A stretch of 7,480 nt of DNA from Bathymodiolus brooksi thiotrophic gill symbiont (GTDB lineage Bacteria; Pseudomonadota; Gammaproteobacteria; PS1; Pseudothioglobaceae), in the NCBI RefSeq assembly GCF_903642095.1, contig NZ_CAHJWD020000034.1:1-7480 (forward strand). Direction: 5' to 3'. Numbering within the stretch: position 1 is the stretch's first letter; every line of letters begins with the position of its first letter. The position numbers were made by a program, and so were the translations under genes. Below are positions 1 to 7,368 of this stretch, piece after piece. The notes below the pieces were generated by a model. It worked only from the letters and a program-made list of their open reading frames with translations, did no database searches and was not told the origin of the DNA.

Positions 1-2
1 AT

Positions 3-116
3 ATTGTTAGCACTATAATTACATTCACAGGCTTGTATTTCTTTTACAAACGCCTAAAAAAACCAAAAAACAAATTGGCATTCAAATTGAACAAAGAGTG
101 GATGAGAGTGGCTTAA
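3..116 (+). CDS. C-terminal end of a gene entering from the left edge, likely membrane protein
   Basis: An open frame runs from the window edge to a TAA at 114-116, giving 37 residues. It starts IVSTIITFTGLYFFYKRL and ends LNKEWMRVA. The first 15 or so residues are hydrophobic and aromatic, as in the last part of a transmembrane helix. A strongly basic stretch follows (KRLKKPKNK), the usual pattern for a helix that exits into the cytoplasm. The TGLYFFYKR pattern recalls the last helix of PepSY-type membrane proteins, but that is only a resemblance. The other two plus-strand frames hit stops within the first 20 bases. The gene body lies outside the window, so the family cannot be named. Confidence 0.45.
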   Translation: MVSTIITFTGLYFFYKRLKKPKNKLAFKLNKEWMRVA

Positions 117-260
117 TACAGTAATTAATACCATTTTTAAAAAATAATATCATTAAATAAGGGTTAGATTTATGGTAATTTTGTTGATAAAAAATCTCAC
201 TTTACTTATTGATAAAAGCTTATAACCGTGAAGATGAATACTCCTGAATTCACACCATAA

Positions 261-368
261 GTGCCACTTTTTACCCCTAAAAAAGAGCAGGATACTGTAG
301 GTATCATTAGCGTTTTTCTAGGGTCAGTAAAAGGGAATGCAAATGAATCTGCACAATCGCTAAGATAG
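261..368 (+). pseudogene. possible degraded coding remnant ending at a terminal repeat
   Basis: Read from a GTG at 261, 35 codons stay open (beginning VPLFTPKKEQDTVG, ending GNANESAQSLR) to a TAG at 366-368. The stop lies directly against the repeat that starts at 369. The same frame carries a TAA at 258-260, preceded by MNTPEFTP from an ATG at 234, so the stretch could be one reading frame broken by a stop. No family is recognised and no ribosome site is evident. A chance open stretch is a serious alternative. Confidence 0.2.
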
Positions 369-388
369 CATATTTATACAAAGGTCTC
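369..388 (-). repeat. terminal-type repeat, copy 1 (right-end orientation)
   Basis: CATATTTATACAAAGGTCTC is the reverse complement of the sequence at 491-510 with 19 of 20 bases matching. The GAGAC(C/T)TTTGCATAAATATG form also occurs at 7389-7408. Three copies in 7.5 kb of mostly housekeeping DNA, in both orientations, indicate a dispersed mobile-element end. GAGACC as the outer edge would make this the right end of an element lying to its left. Confidence 0.7.
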
Positions 389-490
389 AATGTGATTATT
401 TTTTATAAAGAGTATTATACAAAGAAATCATTAAAGGATAATATGGGCAATTGAAAATAGGTGCTAGTGTGTTCGTTGAAATGCCTATTA

Positions 491-510
491 GAGACCTTTG
501 CATAAATATG
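491..510 (+). repeat. terminal-type repeat, copy 2 (left-end orientation)
   Basis: GAGACCTTTGCATAAATATG lies 34 bases before the purL start. It differs from the copy at 7389-7408 by one base (C versus T at position 6), and the match continues two bases further (AA). It is inverted relative to 369-388. Either 369-510 is a 142-base unit with 20-base inverted ends, or two separate element ends face away from the 102 bases between them. No clear target-site duplication was found to decide. Confidence 0.7.
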
Positions 511-544
511 AAATAAAAGTAAAACTTTAACAAAAAATACAACA

Positions 545-3500
545 ATGATTAAAACAATTAAAAAAATCCAAGCACTCAGTGGCTTTAAACAAGAAGGATT
601 AAACAAGAAACTTGCTCCTTTAAATGCCAAACTCAGCGGTGCAGAATTTGTGCATTTTGCAGATTGTGTGCATACACTGACAGCAATTGAGGTGGAAGCT
701 TTAGAGGGGCTTTTAAATTATGAGGTGCCATTTGAAAAAGTGAGTGGAACGCAAATTATTGTGATACCACGGCTTGGCACGATTTCACCTTGGTCGTCTA
801 AAGCCAGTGATATTTTGCATTTGTGTGGATTGGAAAAAGTTAAGCGCATTGAGCGGGGGATTATTTATCATTTTGAGGGGGAAATCATAGACAAAAAAGC
901 TGTTTTGTCAATTATTATGGACAAAATGACAGAGTCTGAGTTGGTGTCAATTGATGCAGCACACAGTATTTTTGATGATTTTGTGCCACAGCCTTTTAAG
1001 CAAGTAGATATTTTAGCAGAGGGGAAATTGGCGTTAGAACAAGCAAACTCTACCTTAGGTTTGGCGTTATCTGCAGGTGAAATTGAGTATTTATTAGACA
1101 GTTTTAACAAATTACAGCGTAATCCGACTGATGTGGAATTAATGATGTTTGCACAGGCGAATTCTGAGCATTGTCGGCATAAGATTTTTAATGCTGATTG
1201 GACAATTGATGGGGTAGTGCAAGCAAAAAGTTTATTTTCAATGATTCGCAATACTTACCATCAACATCCTGAGGGGTTGTTGAGTGTTTATTCGGACAAT
1301 TCGGCAGTAATGGCGGGCTATGAGGGTAAGCGTTTTCATGCGGATGATAAAGGGTGTTATGTTAGTTTAACGGAGCATAGAGCGATTTTGATGAAGGTGG
1401 AAACGCACAACCACCCTACTGCCATCGCACCGCATCCGGGAGCGGCGACGGGTTCTGGTGGTGAAATTCGTGATGAAGGAGCAACAGGCCGAGGTTCAAA
1501 ACCTAAAGTAGGCTTGTGTGGATTTAGCGTGTCTAATCTTAAAATTAACCAAGCGTTACAGCCGTGGGAAGTGGATTATGGCAAGCCTAATCAAATTGTT
1601 TCGGCATTAGATATTATGCTCGAAGGTCCAATTGGGGCGGCGGCATTTAACAATGAATTTGGTCGTCCAAATATTTTAGGTTATTTTAGAACTTATGAGC
1701 AAAAAACGCCTGATGGCGATGTGCGGGGCTATCATAAGCCGATTATGCTGGCTGGCGGATTGGGACATATTCAAGAGCAACATATTGAAAAAGGGAATAT
1801 TCCTGTGGGCAGTTTGATTATCGTTTTAGGTGGCCCAGCGATGTTGATTGGTTTGGGTGGTGGTGCGGCATCGTCTATCAATAGTGGCGAGCAAAATGAA
1901 GATTTAGATTTTGCCTCGGTGCAACGCGCCAATCCAGAAATGGAACGCCGTGCACAAGAAGTTATTGACCGTTGTGCCAATTTGGGTGATAAAAATCCCA
2001 TTATCTCCATTCACGATATTGGGGCTGGTGGCTTGTCAAATGGCTTGCCTGAATTGGTGAATGATGCAGGCAAAGGGGGGCGATTTAAACTGCGTAATAT
2101 TCCCAATGATGACAAACAAATGTCGCCATTGGAGATTTGGTGTAATGAATCTCAAGAGCGTTATGTGTTGGCAATTAGTGCTGAAAGTCTGGATTTATTT
2201 AGCAAACTTTGTCAGCGAGAGCGTGCGCCATTTGCGGTGCTAGGCGAGTCCACCAAAGCACAAGAATTGATTTTAAGTGATGCTTTATTTGACAACAATC
2301 CAATTGCAATGCCGATGGCAGTGTTACTTGGTAATCCACCAAAAACCACCATTGATGCACACACACAACCTCTTAATTTAAACGCCCTAGATACCAGTGC
2401 CATTCACCTAGATGAGGCACTCACTAGAATATTACAATTGCCAACTGTTGCCAGCAAAAATTTCTTAATTACCATTGGTGACAGAAGTGTAACGGGTATG
2501 GTGGCGCGTGATCAGTGTATCGGCCCATGGCAAGTGCCAGTGGCAGATTGTGCAATTTCATTGGCAGATTATGAAGGTTATCAAGGCGAAATTATGTCCT
2601 TGGGCGAACGCACACCTTTGGCATTATGTGATGCCAATGCTGCTGCTAGAATGACAATTGGCGAAGCGTTGACTAATATGCTGGGTGGTTTTGTTGCAGA
2701 TATTCATCACATCAGTCTCAGTGCTAACTGGATGAGTGCTAGTGGTTATACTGGCGAAGATGCCAAATTATTTGAGGCAGTTCAAGCAGTGGGTATGGAC
2801 TTGTGTCCAGAACTGGGCTTGACGATACCAGTGGGTAAAGATTCGATGAGCATGAAAAGCACTTGGGTGGAAAATGGCAAAGACAAATCCGTTACTGCCC
2901 CGTTATCTCTCATTATTACCGCCTTTTCCAAAACCCCTGATGTTCGCACGCAAATTACCCCTTTATTAGACACCACAATTGACAGTGAATTATTGCTCAT
3001 TGACCTGGGATTGGGTAAAAACCGTATGGGTGGATCGTGTTTGGCACAAGTCTATAATCAAATCGGCAAGATAGCGCCAAACCTTGATGATGCCACTCTG
3101 TTTAAAAATTTCTTTACCACCATTAATCAACTCAACAAAGAGGGGCTAATTAGTGCTTACCATGACCGAAGTGATGGCGGTGTTATTACCACCTTGCTAG
3201 AAATGGCGTTTGCCACGCATTGTGGATTGGATATTTTTGAAAGCGATATTAACACACTGTTTAATGAAGAATTGGGTTGTGTCATTCAAGTAGAAAATAA
3301 CAACAAGGTGGCGGTAGAAAATGCACTGGCTCAAGCAGGACTTATAGACTGCACTCGCACCATTGCCCACATTAACCAGACCGACACTATTAATATTGAC
3401 AATTTCAGCGAACAACGAAGCACTTTGCAACAACTGTGGAGCAAAACCTCCTATGAAATAGCCAAATTGAGAGACAACCCTGAATGTGCCAAACAAGAAT

Positions 3501-4336
3501 TTGACTTAATTGGACAAACAACCACAGGATTGCAAATACACCCCTCATTTGACATTAACCAAACTCCCGCAATTTTAACCCAGCGTCCAAAAGTTGCCAT
3601 TCTGCGTGAACAAGGTGTGAATGGTCAAATTGAAATGGCAGCCGCCTTTGACAAAGCAGGCTTTGAAGCAATTGATGTGCATATGAGTGATATTTTAACA
3701 GGTCGTCTATCACTCTCTGCTTTTAGTGGCTTGGTTGCTTGCGGTGGTTTTTCGTATGGCGATGTGCTGGGTGCTGGGCGTGGCTGGGCCAGTTCCATTC
3801 TTTACAACCCACGCACCAAAGATGAATTTGAAACTTTCTTTAATCGCACTAATAGTTTTGCCTTAGGTGTTTGTAACGGCTGTCAAATGATGTCTAATCT
3901 CACCACCATTATTCCCGGTAGTCAAGATTTTCCCACCTTCAAACGCAACACTTCTGAACAATTTGAATCCCGTTTCTCTTCGGTGAAAATCGGTGCCAGC
4001 AATTCCCTCTTTTTAGACGGTATGCAAGACTCCATCATGCCAATTACACTGGCTCATGGCGAAGGTCGTGCCATCTTTACTGGCAATCAAAGCAACAACA
4101 TTGCCTTACAATATGTTGACCATAACGCCAACCCAACCCAAAACTATCCACACAACCCTAATGGCTCTGATAAGGCAGTCGCTGGTGTTACTAACGATTC
4201 TGGCAGGGTAACCATTATGATGCCACATCCAGAACGCGTCATTAGAGCGGTGCAAAACTCTCATCATCCAAAAGATTGGGAAGAACGCAGTCCATGGATG
4301 CGGATGTTTGAAAATGCAAGGGCTTGGGTTGGTTAG
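545..4336 (+). CDS. purL: phosphoribosylformylglycinamidine (FGAM) synthase, single-chain PurL
   Basis: This cytoplasmic enzyme catalyses the fourth step of purine synthesis: FGAR, glutamine and ATP give FGAM. At 1263 residues it is a complete long-form PurL, slightly shorter than the roughly 1295 of E. coli. Domains in order: PurS-like N-terminus (about 1-145, with [16 protein letters not shown]), linker with [17 protein letters not shown], the synthase core with ETHNHP (286-291) and [16 protein letters not shown] (302-317), a second ATP-fold half with [10 protein letters not shown], and a class I glutaminase domain from about 1016. The triad is intact: Cys1110 in GVCNGCQMM, His1228 and Glu1230 in PHPERV. 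ATG 545 is the first ATG after the in-frame stop at 509-511. No Shine-Dalgarno sequence precedes it (AAAAAATACAACA), so initiation probably relies on an unstructured AT-rich leader. Strand base skew changes along the gene (see findings). Confidence 0.98.
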   Translation: MIKTIKKIQALSGFKQEGLNKKLAPLNAKLSGAEFVHFADCVHTLTAIEVEALEGLLNYEVPFEKVSGTQIIVIPRLGTISPWSSKASDILHLCGLEKVKRIERGIIYHFEGEIIDKKAVLSIIMDKMTESELVSIDAAHSIFDDFVPQPFKQVDILAEGKLALEQANSTLGLALSAGEIEYLLDSFNKLQRNPTDVELMMFAQANSEHCRHKIFNADWTIDGVVQAKSLFSMIRNTYHQHPEGLLSVYSDNSAVMAGYEGKRFHADDKGCYVSLTEHRAILMKVETHNHPTAIAPHPGAATGSGGEIRDEGATGRGSKPKVGLCGFSVSNLKINQALQPWEVDYGKPNQIVSALDIMLEGPIGAAAFNNEFGRPNILGYFRTYEQKTPDGDVRGYHKPIMLAGGLGHIQEQHIEKGNIPVGSLIIVLGGPAMLIGLGGGAASSINSGEQNEDLDFASVQRANPEMERRAQEVIDRCANLGDKNPIISIHDIGAGGLSNGLPELVNDAGKGGRFKLRNIPNDDKQMSPLEIWCNESQERYVLAISAESLDLFSKLCQRERAPFAVLGESTKAQELILSDALFDNNPIAMPMAVLLGNPPKTTIDAHTQPLNLNALDTSAIHLDEALTRILQLPTVASKNFLITIGDRSVTGMVARDQCIGPWQVPVADCAISLADYEGYQGEIMSLGERTPLALCDANAAARMTIGEALTNMLGGFVADIHHISLSANWMSASGYTGEDAKLFEAVQAVGMDLCPELGLTIPVGKDSMSMKSTWVENGKDKSVTAPLSLIITAFSKTPDVRTQITPLLDTTIDSELLLIDLGLGKNRMGGSCLAQVYNQIGKIAPNLDDATLFKNFFTTINQLNKEGLISAYHDRSDGGVITTLLEMAFATHCGLDIFESDINTLFNEELGCVIQVENNNKVAVENALAQAGLIDCTRTIAHINQTDTINIDNFSEQRSTLQQLWSKTSYEIAKLRDNPECAKQEFDLIGQTTTGLQIHPSFDINQTPAILTQRPKVAILREQGVNGQIEMAAAFDKAGFEAIDVHMSDILTGRLSLSAFSGLVACGGFSYGDVLGAGRGWASSILYNPRTKDEFETFFNRTNSFALGVCNGCQMMSNLTTIIPGSQDFPTFKRNTSEQFESRFSSVKIGASNSLFLDGMQDSIMPITLAHGEGRAIFTGNQSNNIALQYVDHNANPTQNYPHNPNGSDKAVAGVTNDSGRVTIMMPHPERVIRAVQNSHHPKDWEERSPWMRMFENARAWVG

Positions 4337-4430
4337 CCTCTATTTTGAGACGCTTACATTCGATATGATTATGTTTCTTTTGTGTTTTAAATGCTTAGAA
4401 AAAAACTTATAAAACATCTATTTTTTACCT

Positions 4431-5099
4431 ATGCAATCCTACCAACTAATTCGCTCAAAACGCAAAACTTTATCCTTGCAAATTGATAAAAACGCCCAAT
4501 TATTAGTTCGTGCACCGATGCGTTTAAGTGTAAAGAAAATTGAGGATTTTATCAATGAAAAACAAAAATGGATTCAAAAAAAACAAGTAGAAATAACCAG
4601 CAGAATACCACCTAAACAAAATTACGAACAGGGTAATCGGTATTTATTTTTAGGGAAATCATATCCTTTGCAACCTGTTGAATCAGGCGACCCACTTACT
4701 TTTAACGGGCAATCATTTCAATTTAACAATCAATACGATGGTTATAGTGCCTTTCATTGGTTTTATAAAAAAGAATTTATCAAAATTGCTATGCCAATAC
4801 TCAATCAATTGGCTGAAAAACATAGATTAAATTACCAAGAAATACGCTTTAAAGCGCAAAAAACTCGCTGGGGTTCGTGCAGTGCCAATGACAATATTAA
4901 TCTTAATTATTTGTTAATAATGGCACCGATATCAGTGATTGAAGCGGTAATCGCCCACGAATTAGCACATATAAAGCACAAAAACCATGGGCAAGATTTT
5001 TATCGACTACTAGATAGTATGATATCCACACAAAAACAAACGGATGTTTGGCTAAAAGACAATGGTCAGAAATTGCATAATTTAAAGCCTTTGGTATAA
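4431..5099 (+). CDS. YgjP/DUF45-type zinc metallohydrolase (M48-like)
   Basis: A 222-residue protein of the YgjP-like family (DUF45, often listed as M48-family metallopeptidase). The zinc site is visible: HELAH at 176-180 followed by His186 in HKNHG, giving HExxH plus a third histidine. The family signature RWGSCS is at 146-151, ahead of the zinc site as expected. The N-terminus (RSKRKTLSLQID, then VRAPMRLS) also fits. Whether these proteins cleave peptides or act as hydrolases on small molecules is not settled by the sequence. The gene lies 94 bases after purL on the same strand. TATAAA in the gap near 4408 is a possible -10, but no good -35 or Shine-Dalgarno is seen. There is no signal peptide, so a cytoplasmic location is likely. 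Confidence 0.88.
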   Translation: MQSYQLIRSKRKTLSLQIDKNAQLLVRAPMRLSVKKIEDFINEKQKWIQKKQVEITSRIPPKQNYEQGNRYLFLGKSYPLQPVESGDPLTFNGQSFQFNNQYDGYSAFHWFYKKEFIKIAMPILNQLAEKHRLNYQEIRFKAQKTRWGSCSANDNINLNYLLIMAPISVIEAVIAHELAHIKHKNHGQDFYRLLDSMISTQKQTDVWLKDNGQKLHNLKPLV

Positions 5100-5174
5100 A
5101 ACCTCTGTGTAAATATAAATTTTTGCTAATCGTTCATATCCATTAGAAATGGCATTAATCAAACTGCAATGAGT

Positions 5175-5194
5175 AATTAACGCATTCGTTAATT
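5175..5194. terminator. 8-bp perfect inverted repeat between convergent genes
   Basis: AATTAACG and CGTTAATT form a perfect 8-bp stem with a CATT loop, midway between the stop of the metallohydrolase (5099) and the stop of grxD (5240). A smaller stem, CCATT-AGA-AATGG, lies at 5140-5152. The position suits a two-way terminator. However, the stem is AT-rich and no run of T follows on either strand, so it may be a weak terminator or a protein-binding palindrome. Confidence 0.35.
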
Positions 5195-5239
5195 GGCTTT
5201 AACCACACCTGAGGGAATCTCTTGACTTCCTAAGTTAAA

Positions 5240-5569
5240 CTATGCAGCATCAAACTTTGTTGCTGCCTCTTCCATTGCTGTTTTTAAAGTCCCCATTTCT
5301 GCCATTTCAACGATAATATCACCACCGCCAACAAGTTCGCTATTCATATAAATTTGTGGAAAAGTTGGCCAATCAGCAAAAGCAGGTAGGCTTTGCATAA
5401 CTTCTTGGTCTTCGAAAATATTCACATAGGCAAATTCAACACCTGTTGAAGCCAGTGTTTGTGCAGCAGTTGATGAAAAACCACATTGTGGAAATTGCGG
5501 CGTGCCTTTCATATATAAAACGATTGCCGCACTGTCCACCTGCTTTTGAATTCTTTCCATTACATCCAT
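5240..5569 (-). CDS. grxD: monothiol CGFS glutaredoxin (Grx4/GrxD type)
   Basis: A 109-residue monothiol glutaredoxin. This family binds and passes on [2Fe-2S] clusters with glutathione as ligand, often with a BolA partner, in the cytoplasm. Seen in the sequence: KGTPQFPQCGFS with the active Cys29, the cis-proline motif WPTFPQIY at 67-74, and the glutathione-binding GGGD at 81-84. Length is normal for the single-domain type. The second cysteine that E. coli Grx4 has in GGCD is glycine here, so only Cys29 is available. The start is set by AGGAGA at 5575-5580. The gene is convergent with the metallohydrolase and co-directional with, but about 220 bases downstream of, the secreted paralogues. 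Confidence 0.96.
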   Translation of the reverse strand: MDVMERIQKQVDSAAIVLYMKGTPQFPQCGFSSTAAQTLASTGVEFAYVNIFEDQEVMQSLPAFADWPTFPQIYMNSELVGGGDIIVEMAEMGTLKTAMEEAATKFDAA

Positions 5570-5574
5570 GTCTA

Positions 5575-5580
5575 TCTCCT
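5575..5580 (-). promoter_or_regulatory. ribosome binding site of grxD
   Basis: On the minus strand AGGAGA is followed by five bases and the ATG that ends at 5569. This supports the chosen start over the internal ATG three codons later (M4). A possible but weak promoter, TTGGAT (5613-5618) and TATTAA (5589-5594) with 18-base spacing, lies just upstream. Confidence 0.75.
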
Positions 5581-5786
5581 TAATAAATTTAATATCCGAG
5601 AATTTTACCCCAATCCAAATATAGAAATTAAAAAACTCAAGAAATCACTTTGCCCAACAGATGAGCACAAAGGCAACCGTGCTATTTTTACACGCAACCG
5701 AACCTTATACCAATTTTAAAAAATATTACTGCATTTATAAACATTTTTAACGACAAACTTAATGTTGCCAATGCACTTCTGCTTTA

Positions 5787-6473
5787 TTAAATAGGACCAC
5801 TTCCACAGGCACCCTCCTCCTTTGGCTCTACTTGCCAGCCTCGGCTAGCATAATACTCATCATTTATAGAATAAAGTCGAATTTTAACTTCGCCCTTCGC
5901 TTGATATTCTTGAGCTATATTATCTAAAAGTGCCGACCCTCCTCCTTTGACATCCGTTGTTTGACCTTCAAACATTCCTTCAGGGTTTGCCACAAGTGTA
6001 TTAATTTCGGGCACTAGAGTGCCATCATTCACATAAGACACGGCCTCTACATTGCCTTTATAAGTAGCAACATAGACTTCTCTTGAAGATGCATTGCTAG
6101 CTAGGTCTCGCTCAATAATTCCTTCCATTCGACCTGATAAGCGTGCAGCAGATTCGGGTTCACTATCAGGAGGTGCATCATATTTTTTCCACTCAAGTAA
6201 AGTAGGTCTAACTTCTTTTCTATATAGAGCTACATCCTCTTTCAAATCTAAATTGTAAGTTTTAAATTGAAAACTATTCCGTGTGTCGGGTACTTTAATT
6301 ACATTACCTGCTTCATCTCTATCAAAGAAGTAAGGGCGGAAATCATGCGTCGTATATGGATAATCCCGAAGATCAAGAAACATATATTGGTCAGCATAAA
6401 GCGCACTACTATAAAATGCGATTATCAGTAATAAGGTTCTTAAAAAACCAAAAAAGATATTTTTAAATTTCAT
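5787..6473 (-). CDS. secreted protein with GNAT-like C-terminal half, paralogue 1
   Basis: A 228-residue protein with no recognised family name. A Sec signal peptide is clear: MKFK, a hydrophobic core, and SSALYA with likely cleavage after Ala27. The N-terminal mature part (28-75) is rich in aromatics (YMFLDL, YPYTT, FRPYFF, SFQFKTYN) and matches nothing I can name. Residues 133-215 read like the cofactor-binding half of a GNAT fold: VYVATYKGNVEAVSY and PEINTLVANPE as two strands, VKGGGSALLDNIAQEY (175-190) as loop plus helix, KIRLYS (197-202), then YYASRGW (207-213). The fold call is inference. Cys222 (EGACG) is the only cysteine. Its partner gene is 104 bases upstream on the same strand. 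GGAGG with 5-base spacing supports the start. Confidence 0.8.
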   Translation of the reverse strand: MKFKNIFFGFLRTLLLIIAFYSSALYADQYMFLDLRDYPYTTHDFRPYFFDRDEAGNVIKVPDTRNSFQFKTYNLDLKEDVALYRKEVRPTLLEWKKYDAPPDSEPESAARLSGRMEGIIERDLASNASSREVYVATYKGNVEAVSYVNDGTLVPEINTLVANPEGMFEGQTTDVKGGGSALLDNIAQEYQAKGEVKIRLYSINDEYYASRGWQVEPKEEGACGSGPI

Positions 6474-6478
6474 TTACG

Positions 6479-6483
6479 CCTCC
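6479..6483 (-). promoter_or_regulatory. ribosome binding site of paralogue 1
   Basis: On the minus strand GGAGG lies five bases before the ATG (CTTGGAGGCGTAA-ATG). It is a much stronger site than any at purL or the metallohydrolase. The same TTGGAGGCGT occurs before the other paralogue. Confidence 0.8.
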
Positions 6484-6552
6484 AAGGTCTTTTAATACGA
6501 TTTAGAAAATAGTGTGTTTTCATCTAAAAAATGAAAAATATGGCTAGTATGT

Positions 6553-6569
6553 AATGCCTTTTTGTATAA
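6553..6569 (-). promoter_or_regulatory. conserved leader block and possible promoter of paralogue 1
   Basis: On the minus strand the block reads TTATACAAAAAGGCATT and recurs upstream of the other paralogue at 7369-7386 with one extra A. TATACA (6563-6568) could be a -10. CTGACT (6586-6591), 17 bases further up and inside the last codons of the neighbouring gene, could be a weak -35. The block may instead be leader sequence conserved by the duplication alone. Confidence 0.35.
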
Positions 6570-6577
6570 CCTTTGCT

Positions 6578-7300
6578 TTAAAATAAGTCAGGAAATAGGG
6601 GTGGCGTTTCCATACCTCCACAGGCACCTTCACTCTCTGCCTCTGAATCCACTTGCCAGCCTCGATCAGCATAATAACTGTCATCTTTTGCAGAATAAAG
6701 TCGAACTTTATCCACACCTTCCTCTTTATATGTTCGAACTATACGGTCTAAGAGTGACGACCCTCCTCCTTTAACAGTTGTTGTTTGACCTGGTACTAAT
6801 CCCTCAGGGTTCGCTACAATTGTCTCAATTTTAGGTGCTGTAACTTCTGGACTTTGTGCATAAGACACGGATTCTATACGACCTTTATAAGTAGCTGTAT
6901 GAACTTCTTTTTCAAGTAAATTATCAAGATCTTCCTCAACATTTGTCACCATACTGCCTGATAGTTGTGAGGACGAAAAGGATTCAGTGCCAAACGGTTC
7001 AGTTCCTTCCGACCATTCAACTAAAACAGGTTTAACTTCTATATTATACGATTCTATATCGGCATTAAATTCGAAATTATAAGTTTTAAATTGAAAACTA
7101 TCTTGTGTGTCGGTTACTTTAATTAAGTTACCTGTGGTCGGATCTTTTGCAAAAAAGTAAGGACGGAAATTACTGGTTGTATATGGATAACCCTGAAGGT
7201 CAAGAAACATATATCCAACAGCATAAAGCGAGCTACTATAAAATATAGTGGTCAATAATAAGGTTTTAAAAAAACCAAAAAAAATATTTTTAAATTTCAT
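6578..7300 (-). CDS. secreted protein with GNAT-like C-terminal half, paralogue 2
   Basis: A 240-residue paralogue of the gene at 5787-6473. In my alignment 38 of the first 50 residues are identical. The signal peptide ends SSSLYA with likely cleavage after Ala27. The aromatic N-terminal block is kept (YMFLDL, YPYTT, FRPYFF, SFQFKTYN). The middle (about 95-132) is divergent and acidic or serine-rich. The C-terminal half is kept: TATYKGRIESVSY, KIETIVANPEG, VKGGGSSLLDRIVRTY (177-192), KVRLYS (198-203), YYADRGW (209-215) and the single Cys227 in EGACG. It has a longer tail (METPPLFPDLF) that the partner lacks. It could form an operon with paralogue 1, although each has its own leader block. GGAGG with 7-base spacing fixes the start. 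The GNAT assignment is inference. Confidence 0.8.
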   Translation of the reverse strand: MKFKNIFFGFFKTLLLTTIFYSSSLYAVGYMFLDLQGYPYTTSNFRPYFFAKDPTTGNLIKVTDTQDSFQFKTYNFEFNADIESYNIEVKPVLVEWSEGTEPFGTESFSSSQLSGSMVTNVEEDLDNLLEKEVHTATYKGRIESVSYAQSPEVTAPKIETIVANPEGLVPGQTTTVKGGGSSLLDRIVRTYKEEGVDKVRLYSAKDDSYYADRGWQVDSEAESEGACGGMETPPLFPDLF

Positions 7301-7307
7301 TTACACG

Positions 7308-7312
7308 CCTCC
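7308..7312 (-). promoter_or_regulatory. ribosome binding site of paralogue 2
   Basis: On the minus strand GGAGG is followed by seven bases (CGTGTAA) and the ATG at 7300. The spacer is two bases longer (GT inserted) than before the partner gene. This is a small difference that might alter translation. Confidence 0.8.
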
Positions 7313-7368
7313 AAAAACTTCCAACACGGTTTAGAGAATACAGAAAAATAAGAATATAGTCGGTGCAC

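Larger units (their letters stand above)
117..544. other. 428-base intergenic region with repeat remnants upstream of purL
   Basis: No convincing gene is seen here. The region is very AT-rich. It holds an ATACCATTTTTAAAAAATAA stretch near 127-146, similar to one at 5707-5727. A 35-codon open stretch without a good start runs from 261 to 368. Two inverted copies of a 20-base terminal-type repeat lie at 369-388 and 491-510. No strong sigma-70 promoter could be picked for purL: TTGAAA at 476-481 has no good -10 at normal spacing. TTGCAT (498-503) with TAAAAC (520-525) inside and just after the second repeat copy is a weak alternative. No PurR-like operator was seen. Confidence 0.6.

Noticed and set aside
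117..544. Riboswitch or PurR operator controlling purL
   Set aside because: No purine-riboswitch-like conserved core and no ACGCAAACGTTTGCGT-like operator could be found; only mobile-element-type repeats are visible.
415..630. Minus-strand 71-codon open frame overlapping the purL start
   Set aside because: It runs antisense through the repeat and the first purL codons. Its protein looks like low-complexity hydrophobic translation of AT-rich DNA.
868..3496. Several antisense or shifted open frames of 60-127 codons inside purL
   Set aside because: All lie inside a full-length, motif-complete purL and show no independent start signals or family motifs.
5661..5750. Plus-strand 29-codon open frame (starts MSTKATVLFLH) between grxD and paralogue 1
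   Set aside because: No ribosome site, AT-rich tail and no recognisable motif; the gap between 5570 and 5786 is short and the frame is likely chance.
6562..6774. Plus-strand 70-codon open frame opposite the 3' end of paralogue 2
   Set aside because: It is the complement of the conserved coding sequence of paralogue 2 and has no convincing ribosome site.
5787..7300. Toxin-antitoxin reading of the tandem pair
   Set aside because: The two proteins are homologous to each other and both exported, unlike a cytoplasmic GNAT toxin with an unrelated small DNA-binding antitoxin.
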